Shown here one piece after another: positions 25,731 to 35,903 of a stretch of 64,000 bases of DNA. A model generated the notes under the pieces. That model was not told the origin of the DNA, searched no databases, and was given only the letters and a program-made list of their open reading frames with translations. How positions within the stretch are numbered: the first letter of the stretch is position 1; each line of letters starts with the position of its first letter. The DNA lies in NCBI RefSeq assembly GCF_014268595.2, contig NZ_CP077091.1, forward strand, positions 2,068,501-2,132,500, given 5' to 3'. Source of the DNA: Pseudomonas hamedanensis. GTDB lineage: Bacteria > Pseudomonadota > Gammaproteobacteria > Pseudomonadales > Pseudomonadaceae. The position numbers and the translations under genes were made by a program.

Positions 25731-26936
25731 TCAGAGGCGTTCGATGATGGTGGCAATGCCCATGCCGCCGCCGACGCACAGGGTCGCCAGGCCATAGCGC
25801 AGGCGTCGGGTCTCCAACTCGTCGAGCAGAGTGCCGAGGATGGCGCAACCGGTGGCGCCCAGCGGGTGGCCCATGGCGATGGAGCCGCCGTTGACATTGA
25901 CCTTGTCCGGGTCGACGGCCATGTCCTTGATGAACTTCAGCACCACCGAGGCAAACGCTTCGTTGACCTCGAACAGGTCAATGTCTTCCACGCGCAGCCC
26001 GGCCTTGGCCAACGCTTTGCGGGTGGCCGGCGCCGGGCCGGTGAGCATGATCGTTGGATCAGTGCTGGTGACTGCCGTGGCGACAATCCGCGCCCGGGGT
26101 TGCAGACCCAACGCGCGGCCCTTGGCTTCGGAGCCGATCAGCATCAGCGCGGCGCCATCAACGATGCCGGAGCTGTTGCCGGGTGTGTGCACGTGGTTGA
26201 TCCGCTCGACATGGCTGTAGACCCGCAGCGCCGTGGCATCGAAGCCCATCTGGCCGATCATTTCAAAACTCGGCTTGAGTTTGCCTAAGCCCTCCAGCGT
26301 GGAATCGGCACGAATGAATTCATCGTGATCGAGCAGGATGATGCCGTTCTGATCCTGCACCGGCACCAGCGACTTGCTGAACGCCCCGCCGGCCCGGGCC
26401 CGCGCGGCTTTCTGTTGCGAATGCAGGGCGTAGGCGTCGACGTCCTGGCGGCTGAAGCCTTCAAGAGTAGCGATCAGGTCGGCGCCAACGCCTTGCGGGG
26501 TAAAATGGCTGTGCAGGTTGGTCTGCGGGTCCAGCGCCCAGGCGCCGCCATCGCTGCCCATCGGCACCCGCGACATCGACTCGACGCCGCCAACCACCAC
26601 CAGGTCTTCGAAACCGGAACGCACTTTCATCGCGCCGAGGTTGACCGCTTCCAGCCCCGAGGCGCAGAAACGGTTGATTTGCACGCCCGCCACGCTGACG
26701 TCCCAATCGGCCATCTGCACGGCGGTCTTGGCGATGTCCGAGCCCTGATCGCCGATCGGTGTCACGCAGCCGAGTACCACGTCATCGACCTGACGGGTGT
26801 CCAGTGAGGTGCGCAGTTGCAGCGCGGTCAGCAATCCGGCCACCAGGTTCACTGGTTTGATACTGTGCAAGGCGCCATCGGCCTTGCCTTTGCCCCGTGG
26901 CGTGCGTAATGCGTCGAATATCAAAGCTTGGGTCAT
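25731..26936 (-). CDS. Acetyl-CoA C-acyltransferase (thiolase)
   Basis: A 401-residue thiolase. The acylated cysteine lies in [15 protein letters not shown], the histidine in [12 protein letters not shown], and the second catalytic cysteine in [11 protein letters not shown]. It cleaves 3-ketoacyl-CoA to acetyl-CoA and a shortened acyl-CoA. It is the first gene of a two-gene operon with the FadB/FadJ-like protein. The start at 26936 ([20 protein letters not shown]) matches the family's usual N-terminus, though the frame is open 23 codons upstream. Confidence 0.92.
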   Translation of the reverse strand: MTQALIFDALRTPRGKGKADGALHSIKPVNLVAGLLTALQLRTSLDTRQVDDVVLGCVTPIGDQGSDIAKTAVQMADWDVSVAGVQINRFCASGLEAVNLGAMKVRSGFEDLVVVGGVESMSRVPMGSDGGAWALDPQTNLHSHFTPQGVGADLIATLEGFSRQDVDAYALHSQQKAARARAGGAFSKSLVPVQDQNGIILLDHDEFIRADSTLEGLGKLKPSFEMIGQMGFDATALRVYSHVERINHVHTPGNSSGIVDGAALMLIGSEAKGRALGLQPRARIVATAVTSTDPTIMLTGPAPATRKALAKAGLRVEDIDLFEVNEAFASVVLKFIKDMAVDPDKVNVNGGSIAMGHPLGATGCAILGTLLDELETRRLRYGLATLCVGGGMGIATIIERL

Positions 26937-27327
26937 GACGTCCTCGAACCTGTGCGGTGATGATGGCGGGTCCGTCACTCTTGGCCGCATCGCGTCAGGA
27001 TTCAATGACCACAGCGCTCAATGCGCTTGACGTACACGCTCAGACGGACGGTCATCGTCGATCAGGTGAACCGGTTCAGGTCGCCGAGTTGTCTAGCCAG
27101 CGGGCGCTACAGAAGCTGGCAATACGCCTCATAGCTTTTTAATCGCATTTTCCGAGATCTCCATGTGAAATGGATCTAAGCCTCGGCGCGCACCGGCCCT
27201 AAGGTGAACATGTACGTCATCGTTGTCGGGTTTTGCCGAGACGGTCGTCCCTCAACAGGAAGTGCAACGCATGCCGTCATGGATATGCAGGCAGGCATCA
27301 GGAAATAACAATAAAGGCGGTCAAGCC
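26937..27327. other. 391-base gap before a small membrane protein gene
   Basis: This is the divergent spacer between the thiolase operon and the 27328 gene. The only recognisable element is an A-rich Crc/Hfq-like motif at 27301-27315. No open frame with a credible ribosome-binding site is evident in the rest. Confidence 0.5.
27301..27315 (+). promoter_or_regulatory. Possible Crc/Hfq catabolite motif (AAATAACAATAAA)
   Basis: GGAAATAACAATAAA contains AACAATAA, a match to the A-rich AANAANAA motif bound by Hfq with Crc in pseudomonads. It lies just before the start of the 31-residue ORF. The same 15 bases occur before the purine permease at 50892-50906. Confidence 0.45.
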
Positions 27328-27423
27328 ATGTTCAAACAACCGAAAGTTCGTCAAGCAGGGCTCATTCTTTTTGCCACGACGCTGTTGTTGATTTTGCCGA
27401 ATCTGACCAAGGTCATCGGCTGA
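27328..27423 (+). CDS. Putative 31-residue single-span membrane protein
   Basis: It begins MFKQPKVRQAGLILFATTLL and has a basic N-terminus and one hydrophobic segment (about residues 10-25). AAAGGCGG lies about ten bases before the ATG, and an A-rich catabolite-control motif is upstream. A perfect inverted repeat follows at 27464-27484. The upstream motif and the membrane segment support a real gene, but the chain is very short. Function unknown. Confidence 0.5.
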   Translation: MFKQPKVRQAGLILFATTLLLILPNLTKVIG

Positions 27424-27463
27424 CTCAAGCGCCAGGCGCTGACTGTCGCCACAGAAAATGTGA

Positions 27464-27484
27464 CTGGCCCGCTACCCGGGCCAG
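27464..27484. repeat. Perfect inverted repeat CTGGCCCG / CGGGCCAG
   Basis: Eight-base arms enclose a five-base loop, 40 bases after the stop of the 31-residue ORF and 50 bases before the cytochrome start. No T run follows. It may be a weak terminator or an mRNA structure. Confidence 0.5.
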
Positions 27485-27534
27485 CGTGGCTGTGCCAACC
27501 TTTGTGCACTTTCACGACATGGACGGCGATCATT

Positions 27535-28341
27535 TTGAAAACCCTCATTGCGTTCGGGGTCTTGCTGCTCAGCATGCCCTTGTCTGCCGCACAGCTGGAG
27601 TTGCAGCTTGGCGCGAACAGCCGCACCTGGCAGGCCGAAGAGCTGCTCAAGCTTCCCCAAATACGCACGCTCACGGTCAAAAACGATGTCTCTTATAAAA
27701 AAGACATGACCTACCGTGCGGTGCCCATGGCTGCATTGCTGACCGGGATCAAGCCCGAAGATCACCTGCAAGCGGTGGCGCTGGACGGGTTTGCCGCCGA
27801 ACTGGCGGCGGCGCCGTTGCTCGACACCACAGGCGCGCGAGCCTGGCTGGCCATTGAAGATCCCGCTCAGCCGTGGCCGCCGCTGGGCGCGGGCAAACAC
27901 AGCGCCGGGCCGTTCTATCTGGTGTGGACGGATCCGCAGGTGGGCAATATCAGCCCCGAGCAGTGGCCGTTTCAAGTCGCCAGCATCAAGCTGATGGCCC
28001 CGGTGGCCCAGCGCTTCCCTGCCCTGCTCCCCGATCCCGCGCTGAAGGCCGATGAACCGGTGAACCAGGGGTTTGCGCTGTTTCAGAAAAACTGCCTGGC
28101 TTGCCATCGCCTCAACGGTGCCGGAGATGCGCAATTCGGCCCGGATCTGAATATTCCGTACAACCCGACCGAGTATTTCGGTGCGGACTTTTTGGCGCGT
28201 TACATTCGTGATCCGCAGAGCTTGCGTCAGTGGCCGCAGGCGAAGATGCCCGGGTTTTCGGTGAAGGTGTTGCCGGACGCTGATTTGGAAATGTTGATCG
28301 GCTATCTCAAGCACATGGCCGGGCGCAAAGCCAAGCCTTGA
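27535..28341 (+). CDS. Exported c-type cytochrome with molybdopterin-oxidoreductase-like N-terminal domain
   Basis: From a TTG start the protein has 268 residues and a Sec signal peptide, MKTLIAFGVLLLSMPLSAA. The first half (NSRTWQAEELLKLPQIRTL and following) resembles the substrate-domain fold of sulfite-oxidase-type proteins without its cofactor centre. The C-terminal half is a mono-haem cytochrome c: CLACHRLNGAG gives the CxxCH haem site, and a methionine in KMPGFSV is the likely sixth ligand. It would act in the periplasm as an electron carrier. A GTG at 27460 is in frame but lies across an inverted repeat and would spoil the signal peptide. The redox partner is unknown. Confidence 0.72.
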   Translation: MKTLIAFGVLLLSMPLSAAQLELQLGANSRTWQAEELLKLPQIRTLTVKNDVSYKKDMTYRAVPMAALLTGIKPEDHLQAVALDGFAAELAAAPLLDTTGARAWLAIEDPAQPWPPLGAGKHSAGPFYLVWTDPQVGNISPEQWPFQVASIKLMAPVAQRFPALLPDPALKADEPVNQGFALFQKNCLACHRLNGAGDAQFGPDLNIPYNPTEYFGADFLARYIRDPQSLRQWPQAKMPGFSVKVLPDADLEMLIGYLKHMAGRKAKP

Positions 28342-28353
28342 TGCCGAGCCCCT

Positions 28354-28442
28354 TGTAGGAGTGAGCCTGCTCGCGATAGCGGTGGGTCAGTCACAACGGT
28401 ATCGCCTGATATGCCGCTATCGCGAGCAGGCTCACTCCTACA
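28354..28442. repeat. REP palindrome
   Basis: Two inverted GTAGGAGTGAG-type copies between the converging cytochrome and transglutaminase genes. Confidence 0.85.
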
Positions 28443-28459
28443 GGGGATGGTGCGAATCC

Positions 28460-29263
28460 TTACTGCTGCTGGACGGAGATGACCGGCGTCGGCGAGACAA
28501 ACACCTTCGCATGCATCTGCTCGCAGCCGCCGCCCCGGCGCATGCCGCGTACCGGGCAGGCATCCAGGTAATCCAGGCCCACCGCCAGTTTCAAATGACG
28601 CTCGGGCCGCGCCAGTTGATTGGTCACGTCGAAGCTGTACCAGGCGTCATCCAGCCATGCTTCTGCCCAGGCGTGACTGGCCAGATGTTCGCAGTCCTCG
28701 CTGTACAGATAGCCCGACACATAACGCGATGGCACGCCGAGGCTGCGGGCGCAGGCCAGGAACGCGTGGGTGTGATCCTGACAGACCCCGGCCCGCCCGG
28801 CGAAGGCTTCGGCGGCGCTGGTATCGACTTCGGTCGAGCCCGGCCTGTAGCTCATGTGCTGATTCAGACCGTGCATCAGATCGATCAGGGCCGTGCGGTC
28901 ACGGCGCTGCTTGCAGGCGTGCTCGGCAAACGCGCGAAGGGCTTCATCGGCTTCGGTCAAACGAGTGAAGCGCAGGAACGGCAACGCCGACTGGCTTTCA
29001 TGCTCGGCTTCGCGCAGTTCGTCGATATCGACTTGGCCGCGAGCGCCGATAATGATCGCTTCGTGGGGCTCGTCCATGGTCAGCACATGCAGGATGTTGC
29101 CGAACGGATCGAGCTGCGCACGCACCGGACGCGGCAGGTCGAGCTGCCAGCTGAGGACGTGCTGACGCTCGCTGTCGTGGGGCGTCAGGCGCAGATACTG
29201 GATGCTCGCCCGTACCTGATCTTCGTAGTGATAGGTGGTCTCGTGGCTAATGGAAAGTCTCAT
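28460..29263 (-). CDS. Transglutaminase-like cysteine peptidase family protein
   Basis: A 267-residue protein. The N-terminal beta domain begins MRLSISHETTYHYEDQVRAS, and the transglutaminase core has the triad Cys (GVCQDHTHAFL), His (SHAWAEAWL) and Asp (FDVTNQ). All three catalytic residues are present. It overlaps the alpha-E gene by four bases and is the last gene of an operon with an ATP-grasp protein. Such sets are thought to make and process small peptides. The reaction may be peptide cleavage or transfer; the substrate is unknown. Confidence 0.85.
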   Translation of the reverse strand: MRLSISHETTYHYEDQVRASIQYLRLTPHDSERQHVLSWQLDLPRPVRAQLDPFGNILHVLTMDEPHEAIIIGARGQVDIDELREAEHESQSALPFLRFTRLTEADEALRAFAEHACKQRRDRTALIDLMHGLNQHMSYRPGSTEVDTSAAEAFAGRAGVCQDHTHAFLACARSLGVPSRYVSGYLYSEDCEHLASHAWAEAWLDDAWYSFDVTNQLARPERHLKLAVGLDYLDACPVRGMRRGGGCEQMHAKVFVSPTPVISVQQQ

Positions 29264-30210
29264 GCAGCCTCCAGGTAGGAACTGTGAATGGCGTTGCCCA
29301 ACTGGCGCACCAGCGGGATGAATTCGGTCAGCCAGGCATGCAGGCCTTCCTCGAGGATTTCGTTGATCCCGGTGTAGCGCAGGCGTGCATCCATTTCGGC
29401 AGCCAGACGTTGGGCCGGACGACCATTTGCGCCGGGCAATTGCGCAAGAATCTGGTCGATTTCTTCGGTGCAGGCGCGCAGTGACCGCGGCACATCGGCG
29501 CGCAACAGCAACAACTCGGCAACATGTCGGGCGCCGGGGGCATCACGGTAAATTTCCGTGTAGGCCTCGAATGAAGACAGGGCCCGTAACAGCGCACTCC
29601 ACTGGTAATACGCGTGGGCCGTACCGTCACTGACCGCTTCGGCCTGATCGCCGGCCATTTCATAACGAGCATCGAGCAGGCGCAGCGTGTTGTCCGCGCG
29701 TTCGATAAACGTGCCGAGTCGAATGAAGCGAAAGGCATCGTTGCGCATGATCGTGCCGTAAGAGGCACCGCGAAACAGGTGCGAACGCTCCTTGATCCAT
29801 TCGCAGAAACGGCTCATGCCATAGCGGCTGAGGCCTTGTTCGGCGATCCCGCGAATCTCCAGCCAGGTGGCGTTGATGTTCTCCCACATGTCCGCGGTGA
29901 TACGCCCGCGCACCGCATGGGCGCTGGCTCGCGCCGCCCCCAGGCAACTGTAGATGCTCGCCGGGTTGGCGGCATCGAGGGCGAAAAAATGCAGCAAGCG
30001 TTCGGCATGCAATGCGCCGTGGCGTTCCAGATAATCATCCAGCGTGCCGGTGATGAGCAGCGGCATGGCGAGTTCGTGCAGACCGTCGCCGCGACCGTCT
30101 TGCGGCATCAACGACAGCGAATAGCTGATGTCGAGCATCCGCGCGAGGTTTTCCGCTCGCTCCAGATAACGCGACATCCAGTACAGATCCGAGGCAGTTC
30201 TACTTAACAT
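29260..30210 (-). CDS. Alpha-E domain protein
   Basis: A 316-residue all-helical protein that begins MLSRTASDLYWMSRYLERAE, the typical alpha-E domain start. The domain is usually encoded beside, or fused to, circularly permuted ATP-grasp proteins. It is 12 bases after the ATP-grasp gene and overlaps the transglutaminase gene (ATGA). No catalytic motif is known for it. It probably supports the ATP-grasp enzyme in peptide synthesis. Confidence 0.88.
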   Translation of the reverse strand: MLSRTASDLYWMSRYLERAENLARMLDISYSLSLMPQDGRGDGLHELAMPLLITGTLDDYLERHGALHAERLLHFFALDAANPASIYSCLGAARASAHAVRGRITADMWENINATWLEIRGIAEQGLSRYGMSRFCEWIKERSHLFRGASYGTIMRNDAFRFIRLGTFIERADNTLRLLDARYEMAGDQAEAVSDGTAHAYYQWSALLRALSSFEAYTEIYRDAPGARHVAELLLLRADVPRSLRACTEEIDQILAQLPGANGRPAQRLAAEMDARLRYTGINEILEEGLHAWLTEFIPLVRQLGNAIHSSYLEAA

Positions 30211-30222
30211 GGCAAGCTTCCT

Positions 30223-31632
30223 TCAATCCTCGACCACCCAGGTGTCCTTGGTTCCGCCACCCTGGGAGGAATTCACCACCAGAGAGCCTTCGCGCAAGGC
30301 GACACGGGTCAAACCGCCGGGCACAACCCGGGTTTCGCGACCGGACAGCACGAACGGGCGCAGGTCGATGTGGCGCGGCGCAATGCCGTTTTCGACAAAG
30401 GTCGGACAGGTCGACAGCGACAGCGTCGGTTGCGCGATATAGGCATGGGGCTTGGCCTTGATGCGCTCGCGAAAAGCGTCGATTTCAGCCGTCGTGGCCG
30501 CCGGCCCTACCAGCATTCCGTAACCGCCGGAGCCTTGGGTTTCCTTGACCACCAGATCCGGTAGATTGGCCAGCACATGGGACAGTTCAGACGGATTGCG
30601 GCATTGCCAGGTCGGAACATTCTTCAGGATCGGTTCTTCGTCGAGGTAGAAACGGATCATGTCGGTGACAAACGGATACACCGATTTGTCGTCCGCCACG
30701 CCGGTGCCGATGGCGTTGGCCAGCACCACATTGCCGGAGCGATAGGATGACAGCAGCCCCGGCACACCGAGCATCGAGTCTGGATTGAAGGCCAGCGGAT
30801 CGAGGAACGCATCGTCGAGACGGCGGTAGATCACGTCCACCGCTTTTGGGCCATCGGTGGTGCGCATGAACACTTTGTCGTCGCGCACAAACAGGTCCGC
30901 GCCTTCGACCAGTTCGACGCCCATTTCCCGCGCGAGAAAGGCGTGTTCGAAAAACGCACTGTTGAAGCGCCCCGGCGTCAATACGACCACGCTCGGGTTG
31001 TCCAGCGGGCTGGAGCTTTTCAGGGTGTCGAGCAACAGGTTCGGGTAGTGGTCGATGGGCGCGATGCGCTGGGCGGCGAACAGCTCCGGAAACAAGCGCA
31101 TCATCATTTTGCGGTCTTCGAGCATGTAGCTCACGCCGCTCGGAGTGCGCAGGTTGTCTTCGAGTACGTAATAGGTACCGTCGCCGTCACGCACCAGATC
31201 GACGCCGGAAATGTGCGAATAGATATCGCGGTGCAGATCCAGGCCCTGCATCGCCAACTGGTATTGCTCGTTGGCCAACACCTGTTCGGCGGGAATGATC
31301 CCGGCCTTGATGATGCGCTGCTCGTGATACAGGTCGGCGAGAAACATGTTCAGCGCCTTGACCCGCTGGATGCAGCCGCGCTCGACAATCCGCCACTCAC
31401 TGGCGGGGATGCTGCGCGGAATGGTGTCGAAAGGAATCAGGCGCTCGGTGCCCTGCTCGTCCCCGTAGAGCGTGAAGGTGATGCCGGCACGATGGAACAG
31501 CAGATCGGCCTCGCGGCGCCGCTGGGCAAGCAACTCGTCAGGCGTATCCGCCAGCCAACGGGCGAACTCTCGATAATGCGGGCGAACCAGGCCGCCGGCA
31601 TCGTACATCTCGTCAAAATAGGTGCGGATCAT
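30223..31632 (-). CDS. Circularly permuted type 2 ATP-grasp protein
   Basis: A 469-residue protein beginning MIRTYFDEMYDAGGLVRPHY. The permuted ATP-grasp core includes YYVLEDNLRTPSGVSYMLED and LVVKETQGSGGYGMLVGP, the latter being the nucleotide-binding part. It likely forms amide bonds with ATP on a small peptide or amino acid. It is the first gene of the operon with alpha-E and transglutaminase genes. The frame is open 67 codons upstream, but the ATG at 31632 matches the family N-terminus. Confidence 0.87.
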   Translation of the reverse strand: MIRTYFDEMYDAGGLVRPHYREFARWLADTPDELLAQRRREADLLFHRAGITFTLYGDEQGTERLIPFDTIPRSIPASEWRIVERGCIQRVKALNMFLADLYHEQRIIKAGIIPAEQVLANEQYQLAMQGLDLHRDIYSHISGVDLVRDGDGTYYVLEDNLRTPSGVSYMLEDRKMMMRLFPELFAAQRIAPIDHYPNLLLDTLKSSSPLDNPSVVVLTPGRFNSAFFEHAFLAREMGVELVEGADLFVRDDKVFMRTTDGPKAVDVIYRRLDDAFLDPLAFNPDSMLGVPGLLSSYRSGNVVLANAIGTGVADDKSVYPFVTDMIRFYLDEEPILKNVPTWQCRNPSELSHVLANLPDLVVKETQGSGGYGMLVGPAATTAEIDAFRERIKAKPHAYIAQPTLSLSTCPTFVENGIAPRHIDLRPFVLSGRETRVVPGGLTRVALREGSLVVNSSQGGGTKDTWVVED

Positions 31633-32119
31633 GCCGTACTCCTTGTCACTCCGGACATACAGGCCTTCGCAAGGCCCGTGCCATCGGCATAAACGCTTTG
31701 ATTTCAATCGGTTGTATATCCACGCCGCGGGCAGCGCACCATTCCTGTGCGGCAAATGCCCCGGCCCGATTGCCCCCGCTTCATTGCGACGCACTGCGGC
31801 GTCTATCAGCAGCATAGTCAGAGTTGATTTCACTGCCTGAGCGTGACTGCGGATAATCCGCGCATTCGCTGCAAAACCTCCTCGGCAGAGACGCCGAAAA
31901 GCTTGCCGCTCAACCGCTCTGGACTGCCTCGGCAGCCCGCCCCGCCGTAACCCTGACCGGTTTCCTCTCCTTATCGGTCTTCCCTTTTAGCCACCCTCTC
32001 CGGTGGCTTTTTTTTGCCCGGGATTCTTGTTTCAGAGTTTTTCCACGGCAATTTGGTACTCCGAAAACAACAACGGCCGACCCGAAGGTCAGCCGTTGCT
32101 CGACAAACGCTGCGCAATA
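31633..32119. other. 487-base gap with a rightward orphan terminator
   Basis: The gap separates two minus-strand genes. A strong rightward terminator lies at 31989-32015, yet no plus-strand protein gene precedes it. The 31850-31988 stretch is GC-rich with small inverted repeats and might encode a small RNA. The rest probably holds the promoter of the ATP-grasp operon. Confidence 0.4.
31989..32015 (+). terminator. Orphan rightward terminator
   Basis: AGCCACC-CTCTCC-GGTGGCT is followed by eight T. No plus-strand CDS ends nearby, which points to a small RNA upstream. Confidence 0.75.
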
Positions 32120-32467
32120 TCAATTCAACCGATAGCGATTGCGCACCTCCTGCTTCACGCCCCAGCCCTCGATAATGCCGCCCAAGGGCTCGACCACTGC
32201 GGAAAAGCCCTGCTCGAAATCACCAATATCGTCGTAGGTCGCATACATCACTTTGCTCAATTCCAGCGACCAGGCGCCATCGTCGCGCGCACTGACCTGG
32301 GCATTGATCGATTCACCGCGAAATTTGCCTGCTGCCCTGCGCGCCCGTTCCTCGTCCGGGAAAATCGCGTAGAACTCGATGGGATGGAAACGGGAAAAAT
32401 CGAAACCGCCTTCTTTCATGCGGCGCAGAACATTGCTGCTGATGTCTTCTTGATAGGCTGTGCTCAT
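32120..32467 (-). CDS. rraB: Ribonuclease E inhibitor RraB-like protein
   Basis: A 115-residue protein with the RraB pattern: N-terminal helix NVLRRMKEGGFDFSR, then HPIEFYAIFPDEERARRAA and a C-terminal YDDIGDFEQGFSAVVEPLGGIIEGWG. RraB proteins bind RNase E and alter mRNA decay. No signal peptide is present. A single gene here, with no operon partner. Confidence 0.78.
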   Translation of the reverse strand: MSTAYQEDISSNVLRRMKEGGFDFSRFHPIEFYAIFPDEERARRAAGKFRGESINAQVSARDDGAWSLELSKVMYATYDDIGDFEQGFSAVVEPLGGIIEGWGVKQEVRNRYRLN

Positions 32468-32676
32468 GAATCGTCCCCCTCGATTGATGGATAGACTTTC
32501 CGTATTCCCGCCCCGGGCCTTTTGGCCAAAGTACTACGGCAACGTGGTTGCGCGCGGGAAGCAAGCATGTAGCTGACAAGACCAGACCTTAGCGATCCAT
32601 TCGCTGATCTCGCTTGCAGAGTAGCCCCAAGAGAGCGCTGCTGCCAAGGTCTGGTTTACGAGATGACAGGAAGTAT

Positions 32677-32910
32677 TCAGGCAGATTCGATGCTGATGAT
32701 TTCGATGCCATTCTGGGTCTTGAGGTTTTTAACCTCGGCATCGGCGGTGCGCCCTTTCAGATCGTTCAGATCCAGTTGGGCGGCGACCGGAAGACGGCGC
32801 TCCTTGACGAACCGCGCGGCCTCATCGCGGGTCGGGCATTCTTCACGTTCGAAGATCTCATCAACCATTTCACCGTGATCATCCACGAAAGTGACTTTCC
32901 ACTTTTGCAT
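32677..32910 (-). CDS. Hypothetical protein, 77 residues
   Basis: A small protein that begins MQKWKVTFVDDHGEMVDEIF and has alternating strands and a helix (TRDEAARFVKERRLPVAAQ). GAGGAGG is placed perfectly before the ATG. There is no signal peptide or membrane segment. It stands alone between rraB and a REP element. I do not recognise a named family. Confidence 0.7.
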   Translation of the reverse strand: MQKWKVTFVDDHGEMVDEIFEREECPTRDEAARFVKERRLPVAAQLDLNDLKGRTADAEVKNLKTQNGIEIISIESA

Positions 32911-33034
32911 CAGTGCCTCCTCGATCAACCCGTAAATGGGCTTACCTCTATCTCGACTTTTTCCCGCGATAGTTGGTTCAAAAGGATTACAGGCGCCAAC
33001 GGTGAAAATAACATCCAATCGATAAGGCGGACTC

Positions 33035-33166
33035 TGTGGCGAGGGGATTTATCCCCGTCCGGCTGCGCAGCAGTCGTAATACCATCCATTGCGGTTTAAC
33101 AGAGACACCGCGCAGGCCGGTTCAGGGATGCTGCGCATCCCAACGGGGATAAATCCCCTCGCCACA
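33035..33166. repeat. Long REP-like palindrome, GTGGCGAGGGGATTTATCCCC type
   Basis: About 130 bases with GTGGCGAGGGGATTTATCCCCGT ends (first 20 bases shown in the call) inverted at the right side. It is a third sequence class and lies upstream of the 32677-32910 gene. Confidence 0.78.
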
Positions 33167-33197
33167 AAAGCTCCCTTACAGAGCGCCTTCAGCGTGA

Positions 33198-34073
<876 letters not shown>

Positions 34074-34197
34074 GGTCGAGTGCTCCGATAAATGCGCGGG
34101 CGTCAAACGTGGGGACGATTGCCCGGGAAAGGCGCGCATTCTACGTTGCCGAAGATGACAGGTCGAACGCCACTTGATCGGCTGAACACATAACCCT

Positions 34198-34286
34198 TGT
34201 AGGAGTGAGCCTGCTCGCGATTACTGTCTATCAGTCACAGAGACGTTGACTGAGAAATAGCTATCGCGAGCAGGCTCACTCCTACA
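34198..34286. repeat. REP palindrome
   Basis: Two inverted GTAGGAGTGAG-type copies between speE and the PLDc_N gene. Confidence 0.85.
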
Positions 34287-34303
34287 ATGGGATGCGGTGT
34301 TTA

Positions 34304-34495
34304 TCAGATTCGCACGTTGCCCCGCGGCCCGGCGATCGCCCAGATGATCAGGCCCAGCACCGGCAGGAGGATGATCAGCAACACCCAGACGATTTTCATC
34401 CCGGTGGAGGCGCCGCTTTTCAGCACGTTGATGATTGCCCAGATGTCGAGGGCGAGGATGATCAGGCCGATCAGACCATTGAAGGTGGAACCCAT
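34304..34495 (-). CDS. PLDc_N-domain small membrane protein
   Basis: A 63-residue protein with two transmembrane helices: GLIGLIILALDIWAIINVL and MKIVWVLLIILLPVLGLIIW, joined by a short basic loop. The pattern matches the phospholipase D N-terminal (PLDc_N) domain, which occurs alone in many bacteria. TGGAG lies eight bases before the ATG. Its role in the inner membrane is unknown. Confidence 0.78.
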   Translation of the reverse strand: MGSTFNGLIGLIILALDIWAIINVLKSGASTGMKIVWVLLIILLPVLGLIIWAIAGPRGNVRI

Positions 34496-34566
34496 GGTGT
34501 CGCTCCAGAATAGTGGCATGCACTTTTAGGATAGACGGTCGCGCGCAGGGTTCCCTTTTATTGCGT

Positions 34567-35097
34567 TCAGACGTGAACGGCGACCTTCAACGCTTCCAGC
34601 GCTGGCGCAGCGGCAATGCCGACTTCGCCACACAACTCCAGCACCCGAGGGACGTCGTTGCCGTAGACCAGCACCATTTGCAGCTCATCGTCGAGCAACT
34701 GGCTGAAGTTCATCAGCGTGTAACCGCCGTTTTCCTTGCTCAGGCTGCTCATCTGCACCTGAATGCGGTTGAGTGCGGTCAGCGCTTCGGTCCTGGCCAG
34801 TTGCTTGGGCTTGAGATTGAAGTCCACACCCGGGCCGAACGAGGCGACGATTTGCGCGAACAGATCGACGTAAGTGTCGGCCTGTAACAGCACGGTTTCC
34901 GGCAGGCTGCCGACCACGACCCACTCGCCCAGCGGAATCGGGAAGGTGTCGTCGTAGTTGATATCCGGGTTGGCGGCCAGAAAAGCGTCGGCGTCGGCGT
35001 AAGCTTGCGCCGCTTCATCGGCCACTGTCAGGATCTCGTCCTCGCCCATGCAGCCGGAGCTGATTTTGCTGATGAGTTCGACGAGTGCGGCTTTCAT
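34567..35097 (-). CDS. Hypothetical protein, 176 residues
   Basis: A soluble acidic protein beginning MKAALVELISKISSGCMGED with a helical N-terminus and a mixed alpha/beta part. There is no signal peptide. The frame is open 39 codons upstream, but that part reads through a REP palindrome. It lies between the PLDc_N gene and a REP element. I do not recognise a family. Confidence 0.65.
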   Translation of the reverse strand: MKAALVELISKISSGCMGEDEILTVADEAAQAYADADAFLAANPDINYDDTFPIPLGEWVVVGSLPETVLLQADTYVDLFAQIVASFGPGVDFNLKPKQLARTEALTALNRIQVQMSSLSKENGGYTLMNFSQLLDDELQMVLVYGNDVPRVLELCGEVGIAAAPALEALKVAVHV

Positions 35098-35170
35098 GAG
35101 GGCGGATCCTGTGGCGAAGATGGATTTCGAGGGCGCGAAGGATAACGCATTCTTCAGCGCACCCGACACC

Positions 35171-35283
35171 TGTGGCGAGGGAGCTTGCTCCCGCTGGGCT
35201 GCGTAGCGGCCCAAAAAAAATCCGAGGGCCCACTCTTTTTGCCAGCGCTTCGCACTGAAGCGGGAGCAAGCTCCCTCGCCACA
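35171..35283. repeat. REP palindrome, GTGGCGAGGGAGCTTGCTCCC type
   Basis: Same class as 8732-8830, between the ankyrin gene and the 34567-35097 gene; the spacer has a run of eight A. Confidence 0.8.
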
Positions 35284-35288
35284 GGCCT

Positions 35289-35807
35289 TCAGGCCAGGAG
35301 TTTTTCCAGCTGCGCCGTGGTGTCCACTGCACCCATGGTGCGGGCCGCGTCCAGCGCCGTGACGCCATTGGCGTCCTTGGCTTTCGGATCGGCGCCTTTG
35401 CTGATCAGGTAATCAACGATTTCAACGCGGTTGAACATCGCCGCCATCATCAACGCCGTGCGGCCATCGAACGACGAGCCTTCAAGGTCAGCGCCCGCTT
35501 CGACCAAGGCCTTGACCACCGCCAGATCGCCTTTGAATGCTGCACCGGCAATCGGACTCTGGCCGTTGCCATTGCGCATCTCAGGGTCGGCCTTGTGTTT
35601 AAGCAAGACCTTCACGGCATCAACATGGCCGTAGTAGCTGGCAAGCATCAGCAACGTGTCGCCCTTGCTGTTTTTCAGGTTCACCGGCAAACCGGCGGTC
35701 ACCAGGCGATCGAGCATTTCGGCATCACCGTCGCGCGCCTTGTTGAAAACCTGCTCGGTGAATTCGGCAGCTTCTTCAGGGGTCATCTGGCGGCTTTGGT
35801 CGGACAT
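35289..35807 (-). CDS. Ankyrin-repeat protein
   Basis: A 172-residue protein with about four ankyrin repeats from residue 34 on: GDTLLMLASYYGHVDAVKVL, GQSPIAGAAFKGDLAVVKAL, GRTALMMAAMFNRVEIVDYL and GVTALDAARTMGAVDTTAQL. No signal peptide is seen, so it is probably cytoplasmic. GGAG lies before the ATG. Ankyrin proteins mediate protein-protein contact; the partner is unknown. Confidence 0.87.
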   Translation of the reverse strand: MSDQSRQMTPEEAAEFTEQVFNKARDGDAEMLDRLVTAGLPVNLKNSKGDTLLMLASYYGHVDAVKVLLKHKADPEMRNGNGQSPIAGAAFKGDLAVVKALVEAGADLEGSSFDGRTALMMAAMFNRVEIVDYLISKGADPKAKDANGVTALDAARTMGAVDTTAQLEKLLA

Positions 35808-35903
35808 GAGGCAACTCCACTTCGGTCAATCGGAAAGGCGACAGTTTCCCGAGCGCGGCGATAGCTGTCATCCCCTTTTTCTCATCACGGGCAATAGCCA
35901 GAT

